A stretch of 58,865 nt of DNA, taken from positions 1 through 58,865 of the forward strand of contig JAJACS010000010.1 in assembly GCA_022601395.1 (NCBI GenBank), written 5' to 3'. Source of the stretch: Chlamydiia bacterium. GTDB lineage: Bacteria > Chlamydiota > Chlamydiia > Chlamydiales > GCA-2402025. A program made the translations under genes and the position numbers. How positions within the stretch are numbered: the first letter of the stretch is position 1; every line of letters begins with the position of its first letter. Below are positions 36,889 to 47,494 of the stretch, piece by piece. Below the pieces are notes generated by a model that worked only from the letters and a program-made list of their open reading frames with translations, was not told where the DNA came from and ran no database searches.

Positions 36889-37824
36889 TCAGGAAGATTT
36901 AAACATAGATGAAATGGAAAGACCCTGTATCACATATTCAATCGCTTTTGCAAAAAGCTCAGCAACTGATACTACACTCACATTAGAGAATCCCTTCTCA
37001 TTAGAAAGTGGTAGTGTATTTGTGATATAAAGTTTCTCTATACCTTTTACTTCATCTGTAAGCATCAAACCATGTGTTACTGCAGCGATCACTCGCTTTG
37101 CGCCTAAAGCTTTACACACACTTGCCGCTTTTTGTATCGTGCCACCTGTTGAATACATATCATCAACAAGCAAAACATCTCTTCCTTTTACTTCACCGAT
37201 CAGAGCATCGGCTTCCACTTGTTCTGCATCTAATCGACGCTTATTCACAATGGCAAGATCTGTGCCAAGGTCAGAAGAAAACTCTCTTCCTATTTTGACA
37301 CCCCCAATATCAGGAGTAACCACTACTGAGTTACCTACTCCCTCTTTTTTAAGGGCTTCTATAAAGGCTGGCCTTGCATACAAGTTGTCAACAGGGATGT
37401 TAAAAAACCCTTGAATTTGCTCAGTGTGCAAATCCATTGTTATCACTCTTGTTGCGCCCGCTCTTTCTAGAAGATCAGCCACAAGCTTAGCAGTAATCGG
37501 CTCTCTTCCCTTATTCTTACGATCTTGTCGACCATAGCCATAATAAGGAAGAACAACTACGATGTTCTTTGCTGAAGCCCGTTTAAAAGCATCTATTAAG
37601 ATCAGAAGCTCCATGAGATAGAAATTAGGACGTCTTGCAATGCTTTGCACAATGAATACGTCCCGACCACGGACATTCTCTTTTATTTGAATGCCTATCT
37701 CACCGTCTGGAAAATCTTCTATATGAACTTTGCCAAGCTCGACTTTTAAATTACCTGCAATTTCCTCTGCCAATTTCGGGTGTGATCTCCCACAGAAGAG
37801 CATACAGGGTTTTTTATTGTCCAT
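36889..37824 (-). CDS. prs: ribose-phosphate pyrophosphokinase
   Basis: Prs makes PRPP from ribose 5-phosphate and ATP for nucleotide and His/Trp synthesis. The 311-residue protein has the family core: LFCGRSHPKLAEEIA, the VVLPYYGYGRQDRK flexible loop, MDLHTEQIQGFF, and the PRPP loop DVLLVDDMYSTGGT. The frame continues upstream through the tRNA gene, so the start is the ATG at 37824 after the tRNA. To my knowledge Chlamydiaceae lack prs, so its presence suggests greater nucleotide self-sufficiency. Confidence 0.93.
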   Translation of the reverse strand: MDNKKPCMLFCGRSHPKLAEEIAGNLKVELGKVHIEDFPDGEIGIQIKENVRGRDVFIVQSIARRPNFYLMELLILIDAFKRASAKNIVVVLPYYGYGRQDRKNKGREPITAKLVADLLERAGATRVITMDLHTEQIQGFFNIPVDNLYARPAFIEALKKEGVGNSVVVTPDIGGVKIGREFSSDLGTDLAIVNKRRLDAEQVEADALIGEVKGRDVLLVDDMYSTGGTIQKAASVCKALGAKRVIAAVTHGLMLTDEVKGIEKLYITNTLPLSNEKGFSNVSVVSVAELFAKAIEYVIQGLSISSMFKSS

Positions 37825-37849
37825 CGCAGCAAAGCTCGCTAAATTTATT

Positions 37850-37921
<72 letters not shown>

Positions 37922-38147
37922 TCAATCATGGAATTTTGATAAAATCAAGTGACATCGTAGCCTTTCAAATGATTTAATTGCAAGCCTATTGTCACCCAAA
38001 TTCTCAAAAAATATATTTGATTCTTTTCTGGGCTTCTTCCAATTTTAAAGGAACAATTATGAATCTACTTTGATACTTCTTGTTTATAAACCAATACAAC
38101 AATAGAATGCTCACCTTGTTAAACCTTTTTAGATATGTTGAGGTCAT

Positions 38148-38399
38148 ATGTGTAAAGAGTGTTGGGATGCAGATCACAGAGAGTCTCTCGTTGAAAGTGG
38201 AGATTGCTTAGGCAAGTTAACACCTTTTATGTCCATGGGAGCTTTAAGGAAAAATCTTTTTGAGAAGTGGAAAAGCACAACTCAGACAGACCATGTGGTT
38301 TATAAGGATGCAATCATCAATCCTCCTGCTAAGGAGTATAGATGGACAGAATCACTTTCAAACCAGAAAAAAGTGCAGCTATCTGTCAGATTTATATAG
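38148..38399 (+). CDS. small hypothetical protein, 83 aa
   Basis: I do not recognise this protein. It is polar, without signal peptide or membrane segment, and has an N-terminal MCKECWDADHRES stretch with Cys, His and Asp that might bind metal. TTGAGG lies before the ATG, and an intrinsic terminator starts directly after its stop. These two signals make a real gene likely. Confidence 0.6.
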   Translation: MCKECWDADHRESLVESGDCLGKLTPFMSMGALRKNLFEKWKSTTQTDHVVYKDAIINPPAKEYRWTESLSNQKKVQLSVRFI

Positions 38400-38400
38400 A

Positions 38401-38439
38401 AAGTTTGCAAGTATTTTACGTGCAAACTTAGTTTTTTTT
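38401..38439 (+). terminator. intrinsic terminator
   Basis: AAGTTTGCA and TGCAAACTT form a perfect 9-bp stem around an 11-base loop, followed after AG by a run of eight T. This is a classic rho-independent terminator, right after the 83-residue gene and before glgA. Confidence 0.85.
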
Positions 38440-38476
38440 CATTAGAGTAAAATTTTGAAAATGAACGTATATAAAC

Positions 38477-39943
38477 ATGTCTATTTTTCAGGTTGCAACA
38501 GAAATCGCTCCAATAGCTAAGGTTGGAGGCCTTGCCGATGTCGTCTATGGCCTTTCAAAGGAGCTTGTTGCTACTGGACATGATGTGAAAATCATTCTCC
38601 CTTACTATGATTTTTTAAAGACCAAGAAGCTTTGCGCACCTAAGGTCATCTGCAAAAGCACGTTCTCTTGCAGCTCGCACACAAAAATACCCGTAACTTA
38701 TTACGATTCAAAGCTTGAAGATCTTCCCCTTGTTTTAGTAAAGGCAGAAGACAAAGACCACTCCTTTGAAAGAGGCAGCATTTATGGACAGATGGATGAC
38801 TCTTACCGCTTTCTTCTTTTTCTCTACTTAACCATGCACTATTTCGAAACATGTGAAAAGCCTTCTCTTATCCACCTACATGACTGGCCTACCTCCTTTC
38901 TTGCCTATCTTTATAAGTGTGACGCTATGGAAAACTCACCCCTTGACCCTAAAATCATACTCACCTTGCACAACATGCTTCACCAAGGCAGAACTTCTAA
39001 AAAGCCTTTTGAAAAGCTTGGCATTGAGTGCTCTCATTTATTTAAAGATGACAAACTCCTCGATCAAAACAATCCAACGCTTCTTAACCTGCTTAAAGCT
39101 GGCATTTCTTACGCTGACAACATCACAACTGTTTCTCCTACTTATAGCAAAGAAATCCAAACAAGAGAGTTTGGTTATGCTTTAGACGGCGCCCTTACTC
39201 AAAGAAAAGAAGCTCTTAAAGGGATATTGAATGGGATTGATCACAACTATTGGAACCCAAGTAAAGATAACTCTCTAAAAAAGGAGTTTCCTACTACATT
39301 TCAATTTGAAAAGATCATGAAGGCTAAAAAAGCCAATAAAGAAAAGCTGCAAACAATGTTTAATCTAAAAGACTCAAAAAGTCCTTTATTTTGCACTGTC
39401 TCAAGACTTGATACGCAAAAGGGCCCTGAGCTTATTGAACATGCTATTACCTTCTCACTTGATAGAGGAGCTCAGTTTTTCCTTCTTGGATCCGCTTCTG
39501 ACCCACTTGTTAAAAAACAGTTTGAAGAGGTTAAGGAAAAATACAAAGGCAACCCGAATTTTCACATGACAGACGTTTTTGATGAAAATGTCGCAAGACT
39601 CGTCTATGCTGCTGCAGATTTTATTGTCATACCTTCAAGCTTTGAGCCCTGTGGACTTACGCAAATGATCGCTATGAGGTATTACTGCATTCCTATTGTA
39701 AGAAAAACTGGAGGTCTTGCGGATTCTGTTGTGGATATTGACCAAGATAGCGCACTTGCTGTAGAGCGTGTTGGTTTTGTTTTTGAGTCAAAAGAGAAAC
39801 ATGATCTAGAGCAGTGCATAGAAAGAGCTCTCGCTCTTTATCTCGATAAAGAATCTTACGAAGAAATTCTTTCTAACCATGCACTTCAAGATTTCAGCTG
39901 GGAAAGGTCTGCTAAGGCCTACTTAAAGGTATACAGCAAATGA
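38477..39943 (+). CDS. glgA: glycogen synthase
   Basis: GlgA adds glucose from ADP-glucose to glycogen. The 488-residue GT5 enzyme has the ADP-glucose loop KVGGLADVVYGL near 16, LHLHDW-like LIHLHDWPTS, TLHNMLHQG, VSPTYSKEI, LNGIDHNYWNP and the C-terminal SSFEPCGLTQM with the catalytic Glu. A complete enzyme is indicated. It follows the conserved chlamydial gene order and ends 3 bases from the convergent unknown gene. Confidence 0.96.
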   Translation: MSIFQVATEIAPIAKVGGLADVVYGLSKELVATGHDVKIILPYYDFLKTKKLCAPKVICKSTFSCSSHTKIPVTYYDSKLEDLPLVLVKAEDKDHSFERGSIYGQMDDSYRFLLFLYLTMHYFETCEKPSLIHLHDWPTSFLAYLYKCDAMENSPLDPKIILTLHNMLHQGRTSKKPFEKLGIECSHLFKDDKLLDQNNPTLLNLLKAGISYADNITTVSPTYSKEIQTREFGYALDGALTQRKEALKGILNGIDHNYWNPSKDNSLKKEFPTTFQFEKIMKAKKANKEKLQTMFNLKDSKSPLFCTVSRLDTQKGPELIEHAITFSLDRGAQFFLLGSASDPLVKKQFEEVKEKYKGNPNFHMTDVFDENVARLVYAAADFIVIPSSFEPCGLTQMIAMRYYCIPIVRKTGGLADSVVDIDQDSALAVERVGFVFESKEKHDLEQCIERALALYLDKESYEEILSNHALQDFSWERSAKAYLKVYSK

Positions 39944-39945
39944 CA

Positions 39946-41163
39946 CTACACTCTTTCTGGAGTAAGCTTACTATTCCTTTTCGCTTTTCGCGCTGCTGCA
40001 ACCTTCTTTCCATCAACCCCTACGCTAGACGGATGTCTTGCCGAGCCTTTTTTTGTAGCAACTGACTCACCTTTTACTCTACTAGTAACCTTAGACTTTC
40101 TAACCCTCCTTGGCACAGGTCTTGGTACTGGAGGAAGCTGAGGTATCCCGAGTTTACGCTCTATTTCACCATGCAAACGATCAAGAATATAAATACTAGA
40201 TAGCGTTCCTGCTTCTTGCACCATGAATATATTTTCCATTCCGCCTTCGGTTAGAGCTTCATTCCTGTAATGCAACTCTGCTTCTACATCTCTTGACCTT
40301 GCTAGAAGACGCATTACTTGCACAATATTACCTCTAAGCGTTGCAACTTCAGCTCTAAGAGCAACAAGCTCTTCTGGACTCGCAGCAGCTACAATTCTTT
40401 GTTGAAGATCACGATTTATTGCCGTCATCGCATGCATAACACGCAAACAATTCGCTCTACCCGAATCTGCATGAAGAGTTCTTACGAGCTCTTTTCTGTA
40501 GTGCCTTGGCTCAAAAAGCCCTCTTGGAGCACCTTCGTTTCTTGCGCAAAAAATCTCATAAGTTTCTACGTATTTTGAAAGAGCTATAAGAGCTTCTACC
40601 GGGCATACAGATGGATTGCTCATGAGAACCTGATAGTTTCTCATTTGAGTTTCTAAAAACCTTTTCGCATAACCTGGTGTTCTACCATGAAGTCTTGTCA
40701 GGTTGTCCGCTGACTCTCCTGGGTCTCTTTGCTTAATAAACGCATCCATGTTTTCAGCTAGAACTTCCTCTGGATGTGGCCCATGTGATACTTGATAACC
40801 AAAGATAGCGTCTCTTCTAAAAGCCAAGGACTCTTCAAGAGGAAAGTCGCTATATACACTCACAAGACCTGGAGCTGCTTCATGCTCTGGCTGTTCAGCT
40901 AAAGGAAACACCGCTTGAGCTGCTTCATATATTGGAGCTACATGTTCAGGTAACTGACCAAAAAGGTTAATCTCTTCTGTGAAGAAGTCTGCAGTTCTTT
41001 CAGGAACGCCTCTTGCTTCAGACACTAGCCGATCGGCCACCTCTTCGATTCTTCTCATTCTTTCACGAAAATCGTATGACGGAGATCCGTCAAAAATATC
41101 ATCAAGCCTTGCAGCAGGATTATCTACCACTACTTCCAATAAATCACTAACCGGACTAGCCAT
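39946..41163 (-). CDS. lineage-specific protein, 405 aa, with basic tail
   Basis: I do not recognise a family. The protein is soluble and mostly helical, rich in Arg, Glu and Ala. From about residue 345 it has a Pro-rich linker and a Lys/Arg/Ser-rich tail (RRVRKSKVTSRVKGES and following), which could bind nucleic acid or serve as a targeting region. It is inserted between glgA and pgsA, which are adjacent in the Chlamydia block as I recall. The upstream region is AT-rich, with ATAAGG before the ATG and a shared TGTTATAAT box. Confidence 0.62.
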   Translation of the reverse strand: MASPVSDLLEVVVDNPAARLDDIFDGSPSYDFRERMRRIEEVADRLVSEARGVPERTADFFTEEINLFGQLPEHVAPIYEAAQAVFPLAEQPEHEAAPGLVSVYSDFPLEESLAFRRDAIFGYQVSHGPHPEEVLAENMDAFIKQRDPGESADNLTRLHGRTPGYAKRFLETQMRNYQVLMSNPSVCPVEALIALSKYVETYEIFCARNEGAPRGLFEPRHYRKELVRTLHADSGRANCLRVMHAMTAINRDLQQRIVAAASPEELVALRAEVATLRGNIVQVMRLLARSRDVEAELHYRNEALTEGGMENIFMVQEAGTLSSIYILDRLHGEIERKLGIPQLPPVPRPVPRRVRKSKVTSRVKGESVATKKGSARHPSSVGVDGKKVAAARKAKRNSKLTPERV

Positions 41164-41208
41164 TTTAAACCACCTTATCTATCATAATTTTTAACTTATT
41201 AATTAAAG

Positions 41209-41217
41209 ATTATAACA
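41209..41217 (-). promoter_or_regulatory. putative promoter, TGTTATAAT box
   Basis: Read leftward, TGTTATAAT lies 45 bases before the ATG at 41163. Similar boxes precede the genes at 50933 and 55848, where TATAAT is part of the same TGTTATAAT string. A convincing -35 is not seen. Confidence 0.45.
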
Positions 41218-41278
41218 TAATAAATTGTTTAATTGGACTTTTATAATATTAATTATATGTTTTAAAATATTTTTTATA

Positions 41279-41923
41279 CTATTGCTGAGGGCTTTTAGAC
41301 CATGCAAGCTTGATATAGCGTCTATTCGCATAGATATACTCTACCCCTGAAGCTAGAGTATAAATAGCAGCCCCTAGAACGACGTAGAAGCTGACATCCT
41401 GCAAGGTACTCTGCGGGAGCAGCCCTCTTGAGAATGGAATCATCAGAATGAGGATGACATAGGCAGCCACACCCTGTACAACAGCTTTGATCTTCCCGCT
41501 TGTTCTAGCAGCAAGAGCCACCCCTTTCAGGGCGCAGAGAGTTCTGAGCATACTAATCACAACGTCTCTATATAAGAACACAAGGACAAGAAGAAGCGGA
41601 AGCTTGATCGCTCCTTGTGTGAAGGTCAGAAATACCGAAATCCTAGCAATACTATCAGCCATAGGATCGAGGATCTTTCCAAGATCTGTCACCTGATTCC
41701 ACTTACGAGCTACAAAACCATCAAAAATGTCTGATAGCTCAGATAGCGTCACAAGACCTAGCAAAATGAAAGGCAAGGTTGTAATGCTAATCCCAAGTGC
41801 CTGATATTTAAGATAAATAAACAGGAATATAGGACTAATAAATATACGCGTTAGCGTGAGATATAAAGCAACTCTCAAAGGAAGTCTCCCTCTTAACCGA
41901 GTAGATAGGGTAATCAATCTCAT
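41279..41923 (-). CDS. pgsA: CDP-diacylglycerol-glycerol-3-phosphate phosphatidyltransferase
   Basis: PgsA makes phosphatidylglycerol phosphate in the inner membrane. The 214-residue protein has several helices and the complete CDP-alcohol transferase motif in SDIFDGFVARKWNQVTDLGK followed by ILDPMADS: D-x2-DG-x2-AR-x8-G-x3-D-x3-D. The N-terminus reads LRVALYLTLTRIFISPIFLF, typical for the family. It is divergent from glyQS. Confidence 0.92.
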   Translation of the reverse strand: MRLITLSTRLRGRLPLRVALYLTLTRIFISPIFLFIYLKYQALGISITTLPFILLGLVTLSELSDIFDGFVARKWNQVTDLGKILDPMADSIARISVFLTFTQGAIKLPLLLVLVFLYRDVVISMLRTLCALKGVALAARTSGKIKAVVQGVAAYVILILMIPFSRGLLPQSTLQDVSFYVVLGAAIYTLASGVEYIYANRRYIKLAWSKSPQQ

Positions 41924-42137
41924 CTTAATAAATCAAGGTTATGGGTTGTTTAAAATTTCCGCTAAAGTAATTAAAATATAATGTAGTGCCTTTATTGTGT
42001 ATTAAAGGCCATCTTCCAGTTAATCTCAATATTATATTTTAAAAACTCTAGTGATTTTTTTTCCTACAAGGGAAGCGTTGAGAAAAAAAATTTCAAACGC
42101 TACACTCATATGTTAAAAGCTAACATTAGGCGATTTC

Positions 42138-45100
42138 ATGAGCACATTTCAAGAGCTTATCACAAAACTTTTTGATTTCTGGGCAAAAAAAGGTTGTATG
42201 ATCCATCAGGGCCACGACGTAGAAGTGGGTGCTGGTACATTTAACCCTGCTACATTTTTAAGATCTCTTGGTCCCGAACCCTACAACACCGTCTATGTTG
42301 AGCCTTCAAGAAGACCACAAGATGCAAGATATGGTGAAAATCCAAACAGAGTGCACATCTTCCACCAAATGCAGGTTCTCTTAAAGCCTTCTCCTGTTGA
42401 TATTCAGAAGCTCTATTTAGAGTCGCTAGAAGCCGTTGGTTTTGATCTTACAAAGCATGATGTTCGTTTTGTTCATGATGACTGGGAATCTCCAACGCTT
42501 GGTGCTTGGGGTCTTGGTTGGGAAGTATGGATTGATGGTATGGAGATCACACAATTCACCTACTTCCAGCAAGTTGGTGGAGCTCCACTTGATCCTATTC
42601 CTGTAGAGATCACTTACGGTCTTGAAAGACTTTGTATGATCATTCAAAATGTCGACGACTTCTTTAGCATGAAATATAACGACACTGTTACTTACGGCGA
42701 GGCTTTTCACCGCAATGAAGTGGAATGGAGTCACTATAACTTTGAAGAAGCGACAACATCGATGTGGCTGCGTCACTTCGATGATTTTGAAAAGGAAGCA
42801 AAACAGCTTGTTGAAAAAAAGCTCCCCCTTCCAGCTTATGACTTTGTCATGAAGGCTTCCCATGCGTTCAACTTATTGGAAGCTCGCGGCGTTCTTTCTG
42901 TTACAGAAAGAACTGGTTATATTGCAAAAATCCGTGATCTTTCTGCTCTTTGTGCAAAATCCTATAAGGAAACAAGAAAAGAGCTTGGCTATCCTCTTCT
43001 AAAAGAGAAAAAAGAAAAGACTGAAAAAGCGAAAGAACCACTTAAAGACATTTCTTTTGACCCCCAAGGGGTTAAAGACTTTCTTTTTGAAATTTATTCT
43101 GAAGAGCTTCCAGCACTTTTCATTAAACCTGGCATGCAGGGCTTAGAAAGGGCATTTACAAAACTTCTAAAGGATTACGGGCTTGGCTTTGAGAGTATCA
43201 AAGCATATGGAACACCTAAGCGTCTTTCTGTTCTTGTCAAAAGCTTAAAAGAGGGCACACACGACACTAACATCGAGAGAAAAGGGCCTCCCGTTTCTAC
43301 ATGTTTTGCTGAAGATGGAACGCTTACAAAACAAGGACAAGGATTTTTAAAATCACTTGGCATTGAAAAGACTACATTAAAGGACATCCAAGAAGGGTCC
43401 GCTCTTAACCTGTTTGTAAAAAAGATCAAAGAGACGGAGTATCTTTTTGCTGAGAAGCTCGAAAAAGGAATCAGCACATTAAAGCTCCTTGCTGAAAAGA
43501 TTCCTGACCTTGTAAAAAACCTCTACTTCCCTAAAAAAATGCGCTGGTCTGATATAGAGTTCTCTTATGCAAGACCGATCCATAACTTCCTTGCTATTTT
43601 TGGAGAAGAGATTATTCCTTTTGAAATCGCAGAAGTATCTTCTACGAATTACACCTTTGGCCACTCTCAACTCTCAAACAAGAAGCTCACGGTATCCTCT
43701 CCTGACAAGTATGTTTCTCTTTTAAGAGAAAACAAAGTGCTTATTGATCAGACAGAGAGATATGAAACGATCATTAAGCAGCTCGATGCACTTGAAATAG
43801 AAAACAAAGCAAAGGTCCTGGAAAAAGGAAGGGTTCTATCTCAAGTTCTTTTCTTATCAGAGTATCCTATGCTCTGTACAGGAAGCTTTGAGCAGCACTT
43901 CTTGCAGGTGCCAAGAGAAGTACTTACCTCAGAGATGATTGAGCATCAAAGGTACTTTCCTCTTGAAGAATCAGGAAGACTTATCAACAAGTTTATTATT
44001 ACAGCTGATAACACCCCGAATCAAACGATCATTTCAGGAAATGAGAAGGTTCTTTCTGCAAGACTTGCTGATGGTGTATTCCTTTACAAAGAAGACCTAG
44101 AGAAGCCTCTGCAAGCTTTTAATGAGAAGCTCAAAACTATCACGTTTCAAAAAGAACTTGGGAGTATGTTTGATAAAGTAAAGCGTATTGAAAAACATGC
44201 AAAATTCCTTCATGATGAAACCCAACTTGCAAATGAAGATCAGCTCCTTAGAGCAGCTCTTTTGTGCAAGGCTGATCTTGCTACACTTCTTGTTGGTGAA
44301 TTTCCAGAGCTACAGGGAATCATTGGAAAACACTATGCAATGCACCACCACGAAACAAAGCTGGTTGCAACTTGCATAGAAGAACACTGGCTACCTCGCT
44401 TTGAAGCAGACAAGCTTCCTGAACTCAAAGAGTCTATCCTTCTTTCCCTATCTGACAAGCTGGATAACATTCTAAGTTACTTTTCTGTAGGCCTTAAGCC
44501 AAGCTCTTCTTCAGACCCCTATGCGTTAAGAAGACAAACACTTGGGGTACTGCGTATCTTAATCGAAAACAAGCTTTCTCTTGAGCTCTCTGACATTCTG
44601 GAAGGACTTGCTACTCACTTTAAAACTAAGGTTGAGAAAGAAGTCGTTGGTGAAATTTTGCAGTTTGCAAGAGCTAGGTTAAAAACGATCTTTGAAGAGA
44701 TCGGTTTCAAGAAAGATGAGATTGAAGCTTCTTTAACGAAAAAGACACTCAACCCATATGATCTTTACCTAAGATTGCAAGCTCTTGAAAAGTTTAGAAA
44801 AACAGATGAGTTCAACAAGCTCTATGAGGTGTACAAAAGAGCAAAAGGTCAACTTTCTGAAAAAATCAGCGCTGATTTTTCAGAAAGCCTTCTTGAAGAA
44901 AGAGCTGAGAAAGACCTTTACGCACATCTGGCATCCATCAAAAAGAATTTATTCTACTCCTTTGATCAGTGCGACTATGAAAATTCCATCAAAATTCTAG
45001 CAACACTTCAAAAACCTTTAGCAAGCTTGTTTGATGAGGTTAAAATTCTCTGTGATAATGTTGAGGTAAGAGCAAATAGACTTGCGCTTCTGCAAGGTGT

Positions 45101-45152
45101 ATTTGATCTATTCTCAGAGCTGCTTGATTTCTCGAAAATCCAGCAGAAGTAG
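42138..45152 (+). CDS. glyQS: glycyl-tRNA synthetase, fused alpha and beta subunits
   Basis: This enzyme charges tRNA-Gly. The 1004-residue protein joins the catalytic alpha subunit (about 1-290, with [26 protein letters not shown] and [19 protein letters not shown]) to the beta subunit (from about 315, [15 protein letters not shown] onward, with the HD-type and anticodon-binding regions at the C-terminus) through a Lys/Glu-rich linker. Most bacteria encode the two separately; the fusion is characteristic of Chlamydiae and a few others. A hairpin follows the stop. Confidence 0.97.
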   Translation: MSTFQELITKLFDFWAKKGCMIHQGHDVEVGAGTFNPATFLRSLGPEPYNTVYVEPSRRPQDARYGENPNRVHIFHQMQVLLKPSPVDIQKLYLESLEAVGFDLTKHDVRFVHDDWESPTLGAWGLGWEVWIDGMEITQFTYFQQVGGAPLDPIPVEITYGLERLCMIIQNVDDFFSMKYNDTVTYGEAFHRNEVEWSHYNFEEATTSMWLRHFDDFEKEAKQLVEKKLPLPAYDFVMKASHAFNLLEARGVLSVTERTGYIAKIRDLSALCAKSYKETRKELGYPLLKEKKEKTEKAKEPLKDISFDPQGVKDFLFEIYSEELPALFIKPGMQGLERAFTKLLKDYGLGFESIKAYGTPKRLSVLVKSLKEGTHDTNIERKGPPVSTCFAEDGTLTKQGQGFLKSLGIEKTTLKDIQEGSALNLFVKKIKETEYLFAEKLEKGISTLKLLAEKIPDLVKNLYFPKKMRWSDIEFSYARPIHNFLAIFGEEIIPFEIAEVSSTNYTFGHSQLSNKKLTVSSPDKYVSLLRENKVLIDQTERYETIIKQLDALEIENKAKVLEKGRVLSQVLFLSEYPMLCTGSFEQHFLQVPREVLTSEMIEHQRYFPLEESGRLINKFIITADNTPNQTIISGNEKVLSARLADGVFLYKEDLEKPLQAFNEKLKTITFQKELGSMFDKVKRIEKHAKFLHDETQLANEDQLLRAALLCKADLATLLVGEFPELQGIIGKHYAMHHHETKLVATCIEEHWLPRFEADKLPELKESILLSLSDKLDNILSYFSVGLKPSSSSDPYALRRQTLGVLRILIENKLSLELSDILEGLATHFKTKVEKEVVGEILQFARARLKTIFEEIGFKKDEIEASLTKKTLNPYDLYLRLQALEKFRKTDEFNKLYEVYKRAKGQLSEKISADFSESLLEERAEKDLYAHLASIKKNLFYSFDQCDYENSIKILATLQKPLASLFDEVKILCDNVEVRANRLALLQGVFDLFSELLDFSKIQQK

Positions 45153-45162
45153 ATTTCAAGGA

Positions 45163-45597
45163 TTATGGAAGGAAGCGATGCTTCCTTTCTTCTGTTTTTG
45201 GGTCAAGAGGCGTCTTATAGAGCTTCCTTCTAACATTTGCGACTCCCATATAGATCCAATCAAGAAATGCTGTTGGCAAGAACTGAAAGAAACCCAAAAC
45301 TTTCCAAATACCGCCAACAATCCAAAGAATTTTAAGAACGGCCTTAGCTCTTATAAAATAGCGATCCTTCATCTGTAGAAAGTTCACTACAAGGATGATT
45401 GTGTTGAGATCTTGATAATTTGGGATTTTTGGGCTCAGAATTTCTTTTGCCGCTTTCCCTTCAAGAGCGCCAAAAACAAACATTTCCTTCTTATCTATTT
45501 TAATAAGGAAGTTGATGCATCTTTGGCAAAAAAAACATTTTGAGTCATAGAAAACCGCATGAGGAATCACATCTTTATGACTACTACGTACCGTCAT
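45163..45597 (-). CDS. DCC family (DUF393) thiol oxidoreductase-like protein
   Basis: The 144-residue protein has the family N-terminus AVFYDSKCFFCQRCINFLIKID, a variant of the YDGxCxxC motif with Ser-Lys in place of Gly-x and an extra Cys. The hydrophobic C-terminal half holds one or two possible membrane-associated segments (ILWIVGGIWKVLGFFQFLPTAFLDWIY). DCC proteins have a thioredoxin-like motif; the role is not settled. Its start overlaps dnaG by 14 bases, so the pair is coupled. Confidence 0.8.
   Translation of the reverse strand: MTVRSSHKDVIPHAVFYDSKCFFCQRCINFLIKIDKKEMFVFGALEGKAAKEILSPKIPNYQDLNTIILVVNFLQMKDRYFIRAKAVLKILWIVGGIWKVLGFFQFLPTAFLDWIYMGVANVRRKLYKTPLDPKTEERKHRFLP
45169..45187 (+). 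terminator. hairpin after glyQS
   Basis: AAGGAAGC and GCTTCCTT form an 8-bp stem with a 3-base loop 17 bases after the glyQS stop, followed by a pyrimidine-rich TCTTCTGTTTTT stretch. It lies inside the end of the convergent DCC gene. Confidence 0.55.
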
Positions 45598-47374
45598 GAG
45601 CGGGCTCTTCTACTTGGATTTTTGGAGGTGATTTTTTTAGTACATCAAACTCTTTTGCAAGCTCTAGTACCTCCTCTTCTGAACATCTACCAGAATGGAT
45701 TTTCATTTTGATGAGCTCACGTCTTGAGAGCCAGTTTCGCTCTTTAATTCTTTGCATGACCTCTACAAGTCCCTGCTCAGCCTTTTCGCTATTTACTCTT
45801 TTTTGCAGCACTTCAGACAAGAACAGTTGACTTTCCGCATCTTCCATCTGCATTCCAAGTGAGAGAAGGTCTAGTGGCTTTTCTTCCTTGTAATTTTTGA
45901 TGAAAAGAGAAAAAAGCTGCCTACAGATAGCAACGGTAAAGTCTTCTTCTACCATGTGCTTTGCAACAAGATCTTGCAAAGCCTTGTTTGATGAAAACAA
46001 AAACACCCACCTTAGCAGATCAGTTTCGAGTATCCGATTAGGATCTATCACCTCTTTGGTAATTGTGCCCTGCTTTCTTATTCTTGTTTCTTTTACGGGA
46101 TTATTTTCCTTTTCGATCAGGTTTTCTGGTACTTCAAGAAGCTTTGCAAGCTTTCTTAAAGACTCATGAATCACAAGTGGGTGATTCCAAGTACGGATCC
46201 TTTTTGAAAGAATCTGAACAAGCTGATGCTTTCCAGAAGGGCTGTCTATACTTATCGTTTTAGAGTATTCCCCTACGGTAAACGTAAGATAGTCTTTAGC
46301 CTTTTGCATATATTCTGAAAAAGCCTTAGGGCCTTTTTCGTTTAGGATTTCATCAGGATCTTGTCCTGAATCAAACTCTAAAACAAACACCTCTACCCCT
46401 TCCTTCTGGAAAAAGTCTCCGACTTTTATCGAAGCTTGCCTTCCAGCTTCATCGCCATCAAAAGCGATAAAAATGGTGTTGACTCCGAGCTTAATCAAAA
46501 TATCTGCATGATCTTGTGTAAAGGCGGTTCCTTGCCCTGCAACCGTTAGATCAAATCCTGCTTGCACAAGCTTAAGAGCATCAATCTGCCCTTCTACAAG
46601 AATCGCCTTTCTTTCTTTTGCGATTCTTTTTCTCGATTCGGAAAGACCAAACAGAACTTGTGACTTTTTAAAGACGGGAGTTTCTGGAGTATTCTTGTAT
46701 TTTGGGCCGAGGCTCTCTTCGTTGATTTTTCTTGCTGAAAAACCAATCGTAGATCCCATAGCATCTTTTATAGGGAACATCACTCTATCGTAGAAAAAGT
46801 CTCGCTTTGAGTTTTGGATCAGTCCCACTTGCTGCTGAATATATTCGTCGTACTTGAGATGCTTCATGAATTTTGCAAAAAGATTTCCTCTTTTGGGAGC
46901 AAATCCAATTTCAAAGCGGTAGATAAAATCAAGATCAAGCCCTCTTTTATAAAGATAGGAAAGAGCGTTATGACCTTCATCTGTATAGAGAAGGTAGAAA
47001 TGGTAAAAGCGCTTTGCTTGATTAAGAGCCTCTTTTAGTTTCGATTTACTAGGACCTTTTACTTCGTCTTTTTGGTCTACCTTGTCAAGACGCACGCCAA
47101 ATTTTTCTGCAAGCATCTCAACAGCATCAACGAAGCTTATTTTTAAATGGCTCATCAAAAAAGCAATCGCATCGCCATGTGCACCGCAACCAAAACAGTG
47201 GTAGTGAGAGTCTCCTCTTTGCACAACGAAGGAAGGTGTTTTTTCATCATGGAATGGGCAAAGAGCTTTAAAGGCGCTACCAAAACGCTTTAAATCAATA
47301 TGCATGTTCAAAACTTCTGGAAGGTCGATACGAGACCTTAGAGTTTCTAGACTTTCTTGTGTATAAATGCCCAA
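45584..47374 (-). CDS. dnaG: DNA primase
   Basis: DnaG lays RNA primers for replication. The 596-residue protein has the N-terminal CHC2 zinc finger (CPFHDEKTPSF...YHCFGCGAHGD), the RNA polymerase core with IGFAPKRG and FSARKINEESLGPKYKNTPET, and the TOPRIM motifs LVEGQIDAL and IAFDGDEAGR. The C-terminal third contacts the DnaB helicase. Gene order dnaG near glyQS and mutS matches Chlamydia. Confidence 0.96.
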   Translation of the reverse strand: MGIYTQESLETLRSRIDLPEVLNMHIDLKRFGSAFKALCPFHDEKTPSFVVQRGDSHYHCFGCGAHGDAIAFLMSHLKISFVDAVEMLAEKFGVRLDKVDQKDEVKGPSKSKLKEALNQAKRFYHFYLLYTDEGHNALSYLYKRGLDLDFIYRFEIGFAPKRGNLFAKFMKHLKYDEYIQQQVGLIQNSKRDFFYDRVMFPIKDAMGSTIGFSARKINEESLGPKYKNTPETPVFKKSQVLFGLSESRKRIAKERKAILVEGQIDALKLVQAGFDLTVAGQGTAFTQDHADILIKLGVNTIFIAFDGDEAGRQASIKVGDFFQKEGVEVFVLEFDSGQDPDEILNEKGPKAFSEYMQKAKDYLTFTVGEYSKTISIDSPSGKHQLVQILSKRIRTWNHPLVIHESLRKLAKLLEVPENLIEKENNPVKETRIRKQGTITKEVIDPNRILETDLLRWVFLFSSNKALQDLVAKHMVEEDFTVAICRQLFSLFIKNYKEEKPLDLLSLGMQMEDAESQLFLSEVLQKRVNSEKAEQGLVEVMQRIKERNWLSRRELIKMKIHSGRCSEEEVLELAKEFDVLKKSPPKIQVEEPAHDGT

Positions 47375-47494
47375 AGCAGATTTCTCCTAATTTCACCTAC
47401 ATTATATGAAATGAGCAATCTAAATCAAGATTCGAGAATTTCATCTGTCAGAGAGCGCTGTATCTCTATAATCTAGCTTTATAAACCTCAAAAT

